Source of the DNA: Azadirachta indica
Taxonomy: Eukaryota > Streptophyta > Magnoliopsida > Sapindales > Meliaceae
Direction of reading: 5' to 3'
DNA length: 64,000 bases
NCBI GenBank assembly: GCA_022749755.1
Contig: CM040453.1
Coordinates: forward strand, 8,330,102-8,394,101
Shown: positions 1-12,364 of the stretch, in pieces
How positions within the stretch are numbered: the first letter of the stretch is position 1
How the letters are laid out: each line of letters opens with the position of its first letter
Made by a program: the position numbers and the translations under genes
Notes under the pieces: model-generated
Seen by the model: the letters and a program-made list of their open reading frames with translations, nothing else
Databases searched by the model: none
What the model was told of the DNA's origin: nothing

Positions 1-669
1 GAAAACACTGGTATGCGCTCACAACACCAACAAAAGTCACCAAAAACGAAGTTAGTCTAATGATTTTTCTTTTTTGATATTTTAATTTTTCTATTTTAAT
101 TTAGAAGCTATCACACACTTTTGATATTTGTCATAATTTATTTTATCAACAAATTAAAAAATTCTAAATGTCAATCATGTATTTTCTCGTAGTCATTGTC
201 ATCCAAGACTTGTGTATTTGCAAATCAATTTAATTTTGTGAAGCTATAGATAGTTTTAACAAGTGTCTAATTGAATGAAGACAAAAAGAAAATTAGGTAA
301 AATAAAAAAATATATGAAACAAATAAAAAAATCTTTAAAAAAATATATAAATTAATGCCAGATCAAAGTATAGAAATATAATAAAATATAAATAGCAGCA
401 TCATATGTTGTACATTATGAGATCTATATATACATATAACGCATCTTTACATATAATTAAAATTAAAACATATTCAAAACATTGCAGTTTATATTAAATT
501 TAATCATACACATTTATCAAATTACATAATAAAAAACCAACTAAAAAATATTTATATATATACATACCTATCAATTGCGAAAGAGATAATTTTAAAGCAA
601 ATCAACAAGTTAAGATGTTGCTGTAAATTAAAAAAGATAAAGATAGAGACAAAGAGAGTCGTAGTTTTG

Positions 670-728
670 GAAGAAGAAGAAGAAGAAGGAGAAGAAGGAG
701 AAGAAGAGAAAAGAGAAAAGAAAGCACC
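670..728. repeat. GAA/GGA-rich microsatellite
   Basis: Purine-rich trinucleotide tract of GAA units with GGA interruptions. The serine-rich open frame read on the other strand is simply this repeat translated. Confidence 0.85.
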
Positions 729-1220
729 GTCATACAAAAAAGAAAAGGGTTAATTTCAGTTTTCTCCTTAATGTTTAGGATATATCATTTAGATTTATAT
801 GTTTTACATATTAGATATAAAGATCCTTAAATATTTTAATGATTATCACTTAAATGTAAATTATTTTAATTAATGTCACATAGACCCCTTCACTAAACTT
901 CCCATCGTTAGATAATTTTTAATTTACTCCTTATAATTAATAATATTTAATTTAAACCAAAAATTTATTAACTTCGTCTTATTACTCCTATATATTAATT
1001 TTTGTTTTTATTTTTAATAACTAAGAAGATAAAATTAAACTTAATTAATAAAAAAATAATTCTTTATTTTTTTCTTTTTCCTTGTCTTTCTCCTTTACTT
1101 ATATTCTCAATTTAAATGAAAAATTAATATTCAATAAAAATAATTTATTCATATCTCATGATCCTAATAATAGAATCAATTAATTGAACTTAAAAAATTT
1201 AAAAATAAAAATTCTTAATT

Positions 1221-1480
1221 ATATTTTTTTATATATTCTTTTACTTTTTTAATAATAATTTGATACTTAATAATTAAAATTTTGAATAAGATAATTTTTT
1301 AGCATTTTTTTATAATATACGTCTATTTAAAAAATTATATTAAATTTAATATATTTTTTGAAAATTATAAAAATATAAATAAAATAAAATATAAGTACAT
1401 GTTATGTATATTACAAATAAAATAATGAAAATTCTCTTTTTTAACATTTAATTAAAATTAAAGTATATTATTAACAATAA
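1221..1480. repeat. Dispersed AT-rich repeat, left copy
   Basis: This segment aligns by eye, in the same orientation, with about 63392-63657 near the other end of the window. Shared blocks include a run of about 18 bases around AAAAAATTATATTAAATT, followed by matching ATTATAAAAATATAA, ACATGTT.TAT and CTTTTTTA-CAT strings in the same order. The copies differ by substitutions and small indels, so this is an old interspersed repeat. No coding capacity or terminal structure was recognised. Confidence 0.55.
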
Positions 1481-4377
1481 TTAAAAATATATTTTATTAT
1501 TAATTCTGTTAACAAATGATCTTAAATTATCTTTTTTTTTTCATGTTTTCATAATTGATATTAAGAAAATATAATGAACTGATGTAATCAATTTTACTAA
1601 GAAAGTAAAAAAAGAGGATTAAAACTATTGTAACATATTGGCTTGATCTAATTCATTGTTAAAAGTTTCTTATTAATAAAATTTTTTCTAAATTTTTTTT
1701 TGAAATAATAAATTAAAATTTTAATCTTTAGTAAATTGTAAAAAACATTAAAATATGAAATAAAATGTTATAATTGAAACAATATGTTGTAAATATATTA
1801 AAATAGAGACCGAATTATTGTAATTAAAATAAGTATATTAGAGATTATGCTTATTTAAATGATACTGATGAAAATTAAAACAAAAGAAAAAAATTATCAA
1901 TATTTACTAAATATTAACTAATTAACAATACTGAACAATAAGAAACAAAAAATTTTTTTTTTTTTTATCTATTAACAATTGTGTATATCTTTATCTATTT
2001 TTAAGTTCATAAATAAAGTTTATTAATTTAAAAGAAAAAATGACAATAGTTTGTCATCCCTACCTGAATAGGTATTATAAACAATTCATCTTCTATTAAA
2101 AAACAGATAGAATCAAAACTCACAAGATTTATTCTTTAAATTGTCTTTATTTTGATAAGTCAAATTGATAATTAATTGGTCAAAAAGAAAATAATGGGTG
2201 ACAATCTTTTAGCTAGGCAACTAGCTACCGGCTGATTTGATCTCATCTGATCACAATCACATGCATACAATCTCTTTTATATCTTTTACAATAAGTAAGT
2301 GAGTTCAAGATTTACTTTTAAGTAAAATATTTATCAAAATGATAAATTAAAACTTCAATTTCTAGGGATAGTATTAGCTTTAGTGGAGCTTTTATTTTCT
2401 TCTGACAATTTTGCCTTAATCTTGAATCAATAAAGGTTTTTTTAATAGTATAACACTTTCTCCAATAATTGAGTGACATTTTATCATATTCTATATAAAT
2501 GAATATTCTTTCTTGAGGTACATGTGCTTAGCAAAAGATTTCCATTGTGCAATTATAGTTAAAAGTGGAATTAAGCAAAGCCAATTTTGACTAGAAATAA
2601 GCAAATTGACAATTAGGTAAACTTGTGCCTCATACTTTCCTCCCTCTAAGATAAACAAAGTGTTTTAATCATAATAAAAAGAACTGGTAGAGATAAAGGA
2701 CAAGAGAAGACAAGAAAGACTTAATATAGAAAAGATCAAATTCAAATTGCAATTTTTAAATTTAATAATTCAAGTATTATCACAAGAATTACCAAAAAAA
2801 AAAAAAAAATTAATGGCATGTCTACTATTTCGATAAAGGAAAAATGATGTAGATTGTGCCAGATGTATCTACAATAGTGTTTGCATTGCTCCATCTCTTA
2901 TGTTTACAATTCAATTTTAGCAAACTTAAAATAAGGAACGGTGGTAACCTGCAATAGTAACTTAAAATAAAATTGAGGATTTTAATAATTAAAATAAGTA
3001 AATTAAATATAAAATTTTATTATTACCTACTTACCAAAAGTAGAATCTAATATTTGAAATTAACAAAATATTTATTTACCAAAACAAGAATAAAATTAAA
3101 AATTTTATTCTTTTTTCTGTACATCTCTAGGAAATGAGACTAAAAATATAAAATAAATTTTAGTTGTAATAACAAATAAATTATGAATTTTTATAAAAAT
3201 CAAAATATATAAACATGAACTAATATTACCTTTTATATTGTGAATGAAAATGTAAAGTATTAGCAGTGCTGCCAATAACATTAAATTAAGATAACAAGAA
3301 GCCCATAAAAAGACGTTTTTTTTAATGAAAATCCATTAATATCAATGGTCTATATTAAAATTGAATCGCAAAATATATAGTTAGATTCTAATTATTGACT
3401 CGTATTTAATTTAACTAAACTTGTATTTCCTAACAAAAAGCATTGACATGAGTAATGGGATCGTAAAAATTACTAAATGAAATCACTTGTATGAATTCAC
3501 CAAAAATTAAAAGTTGTAATATGTTGTTTTAACTGCTCGTACCCAAACAAAAGTTAAGTATTCTAATAATAGCATTCCTCAAGTAGCATTAACTATTTAC
3601 AAAATGGCAAATTTACTTGTAGCAAAAGATGACCACTTTTAGACAAAATTATCAAACTACTAAGAGATGCTTTGTTTCTAAAGATTATATATAATCTCAA
3701 TATTTCTTATATGTTAATAATCTTCAACTAATAGTTTTTCATACCACACCAACTCCAAATTAAATTCTACTTCATGAAAAAATTCAATCATGATTCATCC
3801 AAATCAGAAATTCAACATCAACAGGTTCATCCAAATCTACTTCACTGATCATAATGTCAAATCAAACAAATCCACAAGACGAAAAGCATTTAAAAACAAC
3901 AGAAACATAGGTAAATTTTGATTATTGAATTAATCAATTCAAAAACTAAAGAATCACATCACAGATCATAATGTCATAATGAAATTAAAGAACAATTCTA
4001 ATTCTACTTATATTTAAAACTAAGAATTCAACTTATAATTAATTAATTATTTTACTTTTCTTTACAAAAAAACTCACTAGTTAACTACACAGAATTATGA
4101 GTTTTTAATAATTATCTTCAATTTAATTTTTTATAATATGTTATTTTATACACAAGAAATTAATTTTTCATTTTTGTGACTTCAAATCTTAAAGAGCACT
4201 TAAACCTAATTTGTTTTAATTTCACTTCTAATATTAATATAGATTTCAAAAATAAAAATTTAATAACAAATTAAGAACTCAAAATTGAAATAGATAATTA
4301 CAAAACCTTTATAACCATTGACTAAAAGAAAATTTTGACAACAAAAAATATTCAAATGATTCATAACATAATCTAAA

Positions 4378-4599
4378 TTATTCATAACAATAAAATAATG
4401 TCACAAAAACAACGGTTAAATTATACATTTTATCAATCTCTAAAGCATATATATTAAAAAAATTAAGACACAAAGAAAGTATAATACCTTTTAATAGTCC
4501 ACGGTCCGATAACTTGTTACAAGAAGAAAAAAAAAAACTAGCAATAGCAGCAGCAACAAGCAAATAAATTTGAGAAGAGTTACTTTTAGGGTTTGACAT
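4378..4599 (-). other. Small open frame, possible orphan first exon
   Basis: A 73-codon open frame starts at 4599 with a polar start, a hydrophobic stretch (about residues 11-26) and a moderately complex sequence. After about 37 codons there is a possible splice donor (AAAAG|GTATTA, near 4490), so it could be the first exon of a small membrane-protein gene or a decayed gene copy. I found no matching second exon and recognise no family. A chance frame is at least as likely. Confidence 0.15.
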
Positions 4600-4660
4600 A
4601 TACAGTTTATTATCTTTAAAATTCCTGTAATGTTTAAAAATATTATATGTTATTAAACAT

Positions 4661-4750
4661 CATATATATATATATATATACACACACATACATACATACA
4701 TATATATATATACATACACACACATATATACATATATATATATATATATA
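4661..4750. repeat. Compound (AT)n/(AC)n/(ACAT)n microsatellite
   Basis: About 90 bp of alternating AT, AC and ACAT units read directly from the sequence; likely length-polymorphic. Confidence 0.9.
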
Positions 4751-5460
4751 ACAATTAAATCCTTATATTCAATAAATGACGACTATTGTTTGTTACTTGA
4801 TAAGAACTGTTTTTTTATAAATAAATTTATATTATAATTATTTTTATTTTATTATAATAAAAGAATCCATACATTAATTTACTTCAATCAATCACACCAA
4901 AACAAAAAGTTATCCCTATTCATTATTTATCTTATAAAATGTCATAAATATTTTCATTGACAACTAAATTTAGTTAAAAATTTCTAATTCTAAAAACTAA
5001 ATTTAATTAAAGATAACCTTTCACTCATATTTTTATTAACTTGAGTTTTCAAGCTGTTAGTTATGATGATATTTTAACAATATTAGGCCTAGTTTAATAT
5101 ATTTAAATATTTTAGTCCTATTTATTAGAGACAATATGTAATATACAAAATAATAATATTCAATTTCTTATTATAAATTTGTTAGTGGTCCTTAATATGT
5201 ATAAAAAGAATACTAATTTATCAAAACATTACCAGTAATTTGTAATAGTTTTGATTTTTTTAATTGAATTTAGGATGATTTAATAATATAATATTATAAT
5301 ATTATTGATTGAATAATATAAAAAATGAATAATTTATTTAAGGAAAAAAATATGTTTGGACATTAACAAGTTTATTTAAAACAATTCCAAATCTAATACA
5401 ATCCTATCATTATAATTATAAAAAAGTATTCACTTTATTTTTTAAAAAGAAAGAGATATT

Positions 5461-5765
5461 ATAGGTTAATTTTTTAATTTAAAATAGAAAAACATGTATT
5501 TCTAAAAAGAAAAGAACGCTATCATGATACTATAGGTTAACCTTCTTACTCCAAATTGAAAAAACACAAATTTTTTAATGTATATGATTTCTATTGACAT
5601 CCCAAAAGTGGATGTACGTGAGAGAAAGTAGAAAAAAAGTTTAAAAAGAAAACTAGGCGTGCGGCAATCTTTCTAAAAAATGGAAGGCTTATCCAAGCCA
5701 AAAAGTTAGAAAAAAAAGCTAGGCATGCAGTAATCGTTTCAAAAAATGGAAGGTTTAACCGAGTA
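5461..5765. repeat. Imperfect direct repeats of about 70 bp
   Basis: Two pairs of imperfect direct repeats lie end to end. Segments starting at 5461 and 5531 share ATAGGTTAA and a following A-rich tract. Segments near 5651-5690 and 5717-5755 share a CTAGGC-TGC-G-AATC-TT block and AAAAAATGGAAGG. Spacing is about 65-70 bp in both pairs, which suggests a degenerate tandem array. Confidence 0.5.
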
Positions 5766-6975
5766 ATCATTACTATTTTGATTATTTTTCATTAGTTGTC
5801 TCATCTTCAACCATGCCTACAGTTTACTTAATATTTATCATTAACAATTCAAAAGAAAAAAAAATTAGAAATTCTAACAATTGTGTAAAATATTTTTAAT
5901 CAGTTCACATCTATATCTTATTGATCAATTTTTACATTCACTATCATATAATTAATGTAAAATATCAGTTTTTTTATGTTGCCTTTTTAGTTTTGACATC
6001 ACTTTCTAATTAAAGTTTTATTTGATTGATATTAAAACATTCTCCTATTGACTTCAATTTTTAATGTTTTAAATAATCAAGCTAAAATTGTCGTACAGCG
6101 TATTTGATTGATATTAATATCAGTTTCTAAATGTTTTAAAAATTAAAAAAAAAATGTTCCTTTAAAAAATTGATGTATAGTTGATATAGACAATAATTTT
6201 TAAACATTTTTAAAAATAATGAAAATATTAATTTTTATAACCTGCATATAAAATCAATTTTTAAATGTTTTAGAAAACAATAAATATCAATTTTATAAAA
6301 ATTGATGACTATAGTTCCTTGATGCCACAGTCATTTTACTGTTAATTAAATATAATGTTTAGAAATAATAAAATTTATTAATAAAAAATATTAAAATTTT
6401 ATTTGCCAATACATTCTATTAAATTTTTTTTCTTATACCCAAAGAATATATTTTATATAATAAGAAAAGAGAAAGGTAAAAAAACCAAAAAGTCAATTCA
6501 ATAACTGAAAATTACATATCAATGAACAACTATTTAGTTAATTGATAATGCAAAAAAAATTGTTGGGCACCTTACAATCATTGTTGCTTCAAAGAAATAT
6601 CCAAGAAGCGCCCGTGTATTTATCAATTAAATATAATGGAGTTATTTCAAATTTAATCATTTAATATTTTCATTGATTTCTGCCTGTTAATGTTGATAAC
6701 GTGCTACAAACAGTCTTTTTCTTCTTATTCGAAATTAATGTACGAATAAATTTCAAATAAAATATAGTTAATTATTGAAGGTAGAGAATAAGATTGCATA
6801 ATTAAAGATTCATTAATTCATTAATTGTTTAAATTAGTTTATCGCCATTCTATCACTCAATAGTTTTGTTTCTTCCCATGTATATATTATAATAAATTAA
6901 AAAGTATTAAATACTACTTGAGAAAAGGATAAATTAATTAATAAAATATTTTTAAGGGCTTAATTATTGTTTTTT

Positions 6976-7240
6976 TCATAAAGAAAATGATTTTACTATT
7001 TAATTAAAAGTGATTTAATTTAATTAAAAGAGACAACAATTTTACTATTTAATTAAAAAGTAACTTTGTTTGATTTAATAAAGACAATAAGTTTACTATT
7101 TAATTAAAAAATAATTTAATTTGATTAAATAAGATAACGATGTTACTATTTATTTAAAAATGAATTTTTTTTATATAATAAAGAAAATGAATTGTTTATT
7201 TATTTAAAAAGTGATTTTGTTTTGTCTTAAAAAGATAATC
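6976..7240. repeat. About 50-bp minisatellite, five degenerate copies
   Basis: The phrase TTACTATTTAATTAAAAA recurs at about 6992, 7042, 7092 and 7143, with a degraded copy at about 7193. Each is followed by a variable T/A-rich part and a purine-rich AAGAYAAYRA-like part. The period is 50-51 bp. No coding frame crosses it. Confidence 0.7.
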
Positions 7241-9232
7241 ACTTTGATATTAAAGCTGATATCTTTTACTTGCCACATCTATTTTCGAAATACTGATATC
7301 TTTACAAACCATTAAAACGAAACAAAATCTGCTAATTTAGATAGAATATATTGGTTTAATTTAAAAATCATCAAAATTGATTAAGTTCTCTAAAAATAAT
7401 CTCTAAATGCAAATTAATTTACTTATTTTTTTAATGTAAATATCCCTCACTTTATTAAAAGTAACATTTCATAATAAAAAAAAAAAGGAAATCAGTACTT
7501 AAAAATAGAAAATTGAAATTGGGTATTATATATTCCAAACACTACCAGGTATTCAACCCTATCGTGCCAGTACATACGGAGTACGCCCATTTTCCCATAA
7601 AGATAGAGCCTATTAACGGGGTAGGTGAATTTAGAAAAATGAGGCGTGTATTTAGATTTAGTCCATATAAGAATAGTATTTATACTCTTTGTATTGCCAA
7701 TTTACAATTTAATTAGCCCGAGAAGGAAAAACAAGGCTGAATAGTTATAGCACCGCTTGTTCATTGTATTTTATTAAATAGTACAATAAATTTATCAATT
7801 AAAATTAGTCGAAAAAAGAAAAAAATATTATAGGATAGAATTTCTGTGCAAGTGCATGTGCATGAACATCTAAAATTTCCGTATAAACTGCTTTTTTTTT
7901 TTTTTTTTTTTTCAGAAGTTACGTGTATCCCATGTAATTGTATTTTAATCTTTTTTTTATATAAATATTTGAAATAAAACAAGAACCATGTCGGTTTGCA
8001 GATTAAAAAAGAATAATGATTTTCTTAAAAAATTCTCTAGGAAAATTTAAGTGAGCAAAAATATAATAAAAAAATAATATACATATATATTTATCATATC
8101 CAGTTTTATAGGGCAGATGAAATTATATCTTACGGTATAGAAATATAGGCACGTATATTTTGAAATAAACTAATTACAATAAAACTCACGAAAGTTCACA
8201 AAGAGTTGGGGAAAGGATCTGAAATATTGAGTAGTTGTTGTTACTCGGTAGAATACTTTATAAAATAAGTGGAGTAGCCGAAAATATAGCTCGAAAAGAT
8301 ATTTCAATAGCGACGTCTAGATGCTTATAAGAACTCAAGTCATTATTTCTAATGAGGAATGTAGAATCAAAAGAAAGAAATTTTGAAAATTAAAAAAAAA
8401 AAAAGCAATTGCGGATTTTTCTTTTTACGTTACATTAAACATTAAAAAAACAGATGCCAAAAATGATGTGATTCAATCTTAAACCCATTTGAATGTAGTT
8501 GACAATAACAGAACCCGAGAATGGATGTGTATTCGAATAGAAGCCAATAATCAACGTTATGCTTATATTTGACGTTAGATGGTAACAATGCTGCAGTTGC
8601 CATTGATTAGGAAGGAAATTTAAAAGGACTCCGAGTTTTTGGTGCTATCGCTCAGGAATTGAAACAATTAAATTTTACTAAAACAATTTCATTAGCAGCT
8701 GAAAGTCTTGTAAGATGAGACAAATACCGTGATAAGTATATTTAAATAAAATAGATAAATTCTAATGTTAATGAAATTCAATCTCAAATTTCCTGTAATA
8801 CCCTTATAAGTTTGTCGAACTTAAAAGCACCAACTACCAAATTTTGGTAAAATATGTCAAAAACACTAAAAGAAAAAAAAATCATAACAATTTGTATTGT
8901 AATTAAATTAAATGGAGTTTAATCAAAACATTATTATTTTTCCCCTCAACAGTCTCCTCAGGAGAACTTTAGAAAACTTTGCTTGCATGATCCGCTTCTT
9001 CCTAATCAGAACACAGCGAGAGAACGTAAAAATGCAGCAAAATATAGTGAACAATCACTTCAGGCTTTAGCTCTCTTACACCTACATAACCATTTTTTTC
9101 TCTTCAAGTTACCCAAAAACACTCGCGAATGAGATGAACGCAGCCCATGCACACGCTACAATGCTCCCTTTATTCACCTCAATTCACCGCCACCGCAACA
9201 CACTACAACGACCAAATTCTCAGCTCCAGATC

Positions 9233-11847
9233 ATGCAGATCTCAGCAGCAACAACTTCTCTTCTTTTTCTTCTTCTCTGTCTGTTGTGTCCCTCTGCAAT
9301 TCAGGGTATCTTTTGTTGTTATTCATTTTCTCATCAGTTTAATTAAATTATTGTCTTTTAAAGTTCTTAAAGTTTTGCAATTTCACCCCCTTTCTCTCTC
9401 AGGTTTTGTGCCATCCCCGGAAGCGGTGCCAGACACTAGTTCGTCGTCAGTACAACACTTTCCTCCCTCGCCTGTATTTACGTCATTTGATTCTGAAGAA
9501 ACCGAGAGATCCGGTGAGTTAGGTAATGCTAATGGATCCCGTTAGTTACATCAGTTAAACATAGCGTTTTCATACTGATCTTTCTTTCTGTCTCAGGTTT
9601 CACGCCATCTCCAGCTCCAGTGTCAGGAGCAAGCTCGTCGTCCGTACAGGTAAAGCACTCGCCAGCTCCCTCACCTGCAGTGTCATATGTATCTCCGTCG
9701 CCGTCGCAGGTTATAGAGGAGGAAGAAAGGGAGAAATCCGGTGATCAAGTTGTGCCGAGTGGTGAGGTGCCCGAAGAGGCAGGATTGGATGGTTTGATAA
9801 GGTGGTGTGCCGCTAGGGATCAGGCATTTGAGGATTGTCAGCACCTCGTCGGCATATTGGACCAATCTGCTGATTACACGTGGAAATGGTAATTTTGTGT
9901 CTTTTAAAATCTTTTAACGAATACCTTTAATTTTTAATGTCAATTAATTATCTGTTATATGAGTAATTGAATAATGAGTCTTTGAAATTTAAAATATAAT
10001 TTAAAAGTAAAAATTTTCAGATGCACGTCTACTTTTGTTAAAATTTGCACTAATAATTTTCTAAGCCACTAAAATAAACGAATGAGAACTCTTGAACACA
10101 TTAATTTGCATTGATAATGTAAGAGAGTTGAATAACTTTTCTTCCTTGATGCATAAGAGTTCTGGGTTCGATCCAAAAGATAAAATACTTTAAAATGAAG
10201 ATCATAAGTATACTTCGTGTTACAAAAATGCTGTCCGGAAACACCTTAAGTGAAAGACATTTTCTCCTGTGTAGTAGTGATGCATCGTGCATGTCTTCTG
10301 TTTTCTTTTCTTTGCAGTGTGAAAAGAGAGACAACTGAAGAGTGTCTAGACTCTGTAAGAAATGCAGAAGCAGATATAATAAATCTAGAAGCAGGGCTAG
10401 CTTACACTGCATTTATCAATTACTCCATGAAAGCCATTGCAAACGAAGTTTATTGTGGGCGTGCTCAAGGCTATGATGCTGTTGCTGTTGTAAACAGAAA
10501 GTTTTGCCAGGAAAAGGAAGACATCAGTTTAGTGGATTTCAAAGGTCACAAATCTTGCCATGGAGGTTATTTCACAGCAGCTGGATGGAATTATCCCGTG
10601 AACCATATTAAAGAATCAACATTACTTGATTCTGAGAAAGTGAATGATAGCGAAATTGCATCAAGTTTTTTCTCTCAAGTTTGTGCTCCATCTGAGTTCG
10701 AAGGTGTTGGAATTTGCAGTGGTTGTGGCAATGACAATGGTTCATGCAAATCAGATAGTGTGTATCTTGGACATTCAGGAGCATTTCGATGCCTGGTTGA
10801 GGAATTAGGAGATATAGCGTTTGTCAGAGGAGACACTGTGTTATTGTATTCCAAGGAGGGGCCTCAGAATCAGTCATGGTCATCAAAATCTGTCAGAGAT
10901 TTCATGTGGGTTTACATTCATTGCTTCAGTTTCCAACAGTATAAATCGGAAAGAAGATTAACCAAAAATGTTTGTTTCATTTATTGTGTGAAATGCAGGT
11001 ATCTTTGCCCGCAAGGGGGTTGCAGAGAAATCAATGGTTATCCCGGATCTTGTTCGTAAGTGCTGCAATTAATTTGTTCCTTAAAAAGTAATTTTATTTG
11101 CTAGTATTGTTAATGTTTCCAGCAAATTGCAAAGCTCAAGTAACTGCCAATTTTGCTGATGCTACTATGGCTTGTGCTGGTAATCTCAGTCCGATCCCCT
11201 ATATATAAATCTGATTCTGAAGTAGTTCCGTTTATTGAAAATCAGATTTGGAACTGTTCCTGCAAATGTGATTATGGCAAGAAACTCCATCCCCAACAAG
11301 AAAAGATTGTTCATTTTGCAAACATTGATAAATGCTACCAGGACTAATGCTTTACTTTCAGGAAAAACTGGTGGGAGCAACATCTTTAGTCCAAGGTTTG
11401 TGCCTGAATAGAATATATAAATCCTGATAATTTATGCTTCTCTGAGTAAAATTTCCGCAGCGAACACTCAGCAAATTTCAACTCTTTTGCAGTACTGAAG
11501 AATTGATGGTGGTCAAGAAGCTCACAAGGTCTTACCTTGGCAAGTCAGCTATGATTTCACAGAGCTTACAGGAAACATACCATCCCAAACAAGTCACCCA
11601 AACAAATCTAAACCCAGTACCAGGTAGGCCTTGATAATTTTCTCTGTTTTCTCATAACAAATCCAAAAATTTTATTATGAAGCAGAGATTTATTTTTCAT
11701 TTTAAAACAATATATAATTACTACTATGCTAACTTTAAGTGCCTTCTGTTTACAGATGTTACTTCTTCATGTCCATGCCTGTACAATTCGCTAGTCATCA
11801 CGTTGCTTTTAGTACTAACAGAAGTGTTGTACACATTTGTATACTGA
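9233..11847 (+). CDS. Secreted proline-rich protein with a partial transferrin lobe
   Basis: Nine exons join to about 476 aa: 9233-9305, 9403-9513, 9597-9888, 10318-10905, 10999-11051 (or 11055), 11123-11179, 11362-11395, 11493-11623, 11756-11847. The Met at 9233 was chosen because a clean signal peptide follows it; an in-frame Met at 9134 would bury that signal. Residues about 25-127 are Pro/Ser-rich with SPAP/SPSP glycomodules like those of arabinogalactan proteins. From residue 131 the transferrin fold is clear: RWCA, cysteines 132/142/159/168 spaced as in the N-lobe, GYDAVAVV (211), KSCH...AGWN (238-250), CAP (281) and SGAFRCL (312-318). The lobe looks shorter than a normal lobe of about 330 aa. 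The protein ends in a hydrophobic tail of about 18 residues, compatible with a GPI-anchor signal, as in melanotransferrin. Iron-site residues are largely replaced. The exon 5/6 junction needs a non-consensus donor. The transferrin call is firm; the function is unknown. Confidence 0.85.
10085..10255. repeat. Possible SINE-like fragment in intron 3 of the transferrin-like gene
   Basis: The intron contains CTGGGTTCGATCC (about 10161-10173), a good match to the RNA polymerase III B-box of tRNA-derived SINEs (GGTTCGANNCC). No clean A-box, target-site duplication or poly-A tail could be fixed, so this may be a degraded element or chance. Confidence 0.3.
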
Positions 11848-12364
11848 AAGACAGAGGAAGACTATTCACTTCTTAAAAACATACCATAAACTTGTAGCCA
11901 AAAAGCATCTTGTTTTTCTTATGATATGGTCATTAGTAAGTAATCTTGTAAAATTGTTCTTATTAGAACTATTTGCATTCCGATTTATTTTAGCTGAATA
12001 CACGTAAGAATTCTTTCTATGGCATCTATGAACAAACACTGGGGATTCCGTAATGCATATTTTGAGTTAACCGTATAAAACAAGTTCTGTTTTTACTATT
12101 TTGGTTGAAAAATTACTAAACTTTGAGATTGAATTGCTTTGCCCACTGGATTTAAAACACCCGTGTACTGCTTTTTATAACAGGCTCCTTGCAAAAGCAC
12201 TTAACCCATCTTAAAACTCATTGTTTATAACTGATTTCCAGCTTATATAACCAAAAATAAATAAGAATCATTAAAGGAGGAAAAAGAAAAAGAAAAGCAG
12301 CGAAAAGGTGTGTATGCAATTATTGGTTTTATTTGATTCGGGTAACGAGATTACAATAAAGTCA

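Larger units (their letters stand above)
1..9132. other. AT-rich intergenic region, no convincing gene
   Basis: About 9 kb of very AT-rich DNA. I found no chain of exons with conserved protein motifs on either strand. It holds a GAA-rich tract (670-728), a segment near 1221-1480 that recurs at the other end of the window, tandem repeats at about 5461-5765 and 6976-7240, and a compound microsatellite at 4661-4750. The longest open frames are low-complexity or lack recognisable domains. The last few hundred bases probably include the promoter of the transferrin-like gene. Confidence 0.7.

Noticed and set aside
552..737. Serine-rich open frame on the minus strand
   Set aside because: It is the translation of a GAA-rich microsatellite followed by AT-rich sequence; no domain and no splice context.
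7513..7716. 67-codon plus-strand frame in a locally less AT-rich patch
   Set aside because: Composition hinted at organelle-derived or coding DNA, but I recognise no motif and see no joining exons.
7761..7982. Minus-strand frame with poly-Lys
   Set aside because: Driven by a poly-T run and AT-rich DNA; no protein features.
10101..10412. 103-codon minus-strand frame over the transferrin-like gene
   Set aside because: Antisense shadow of intron 3 and exon 4, which are explained by the transferrin reading.
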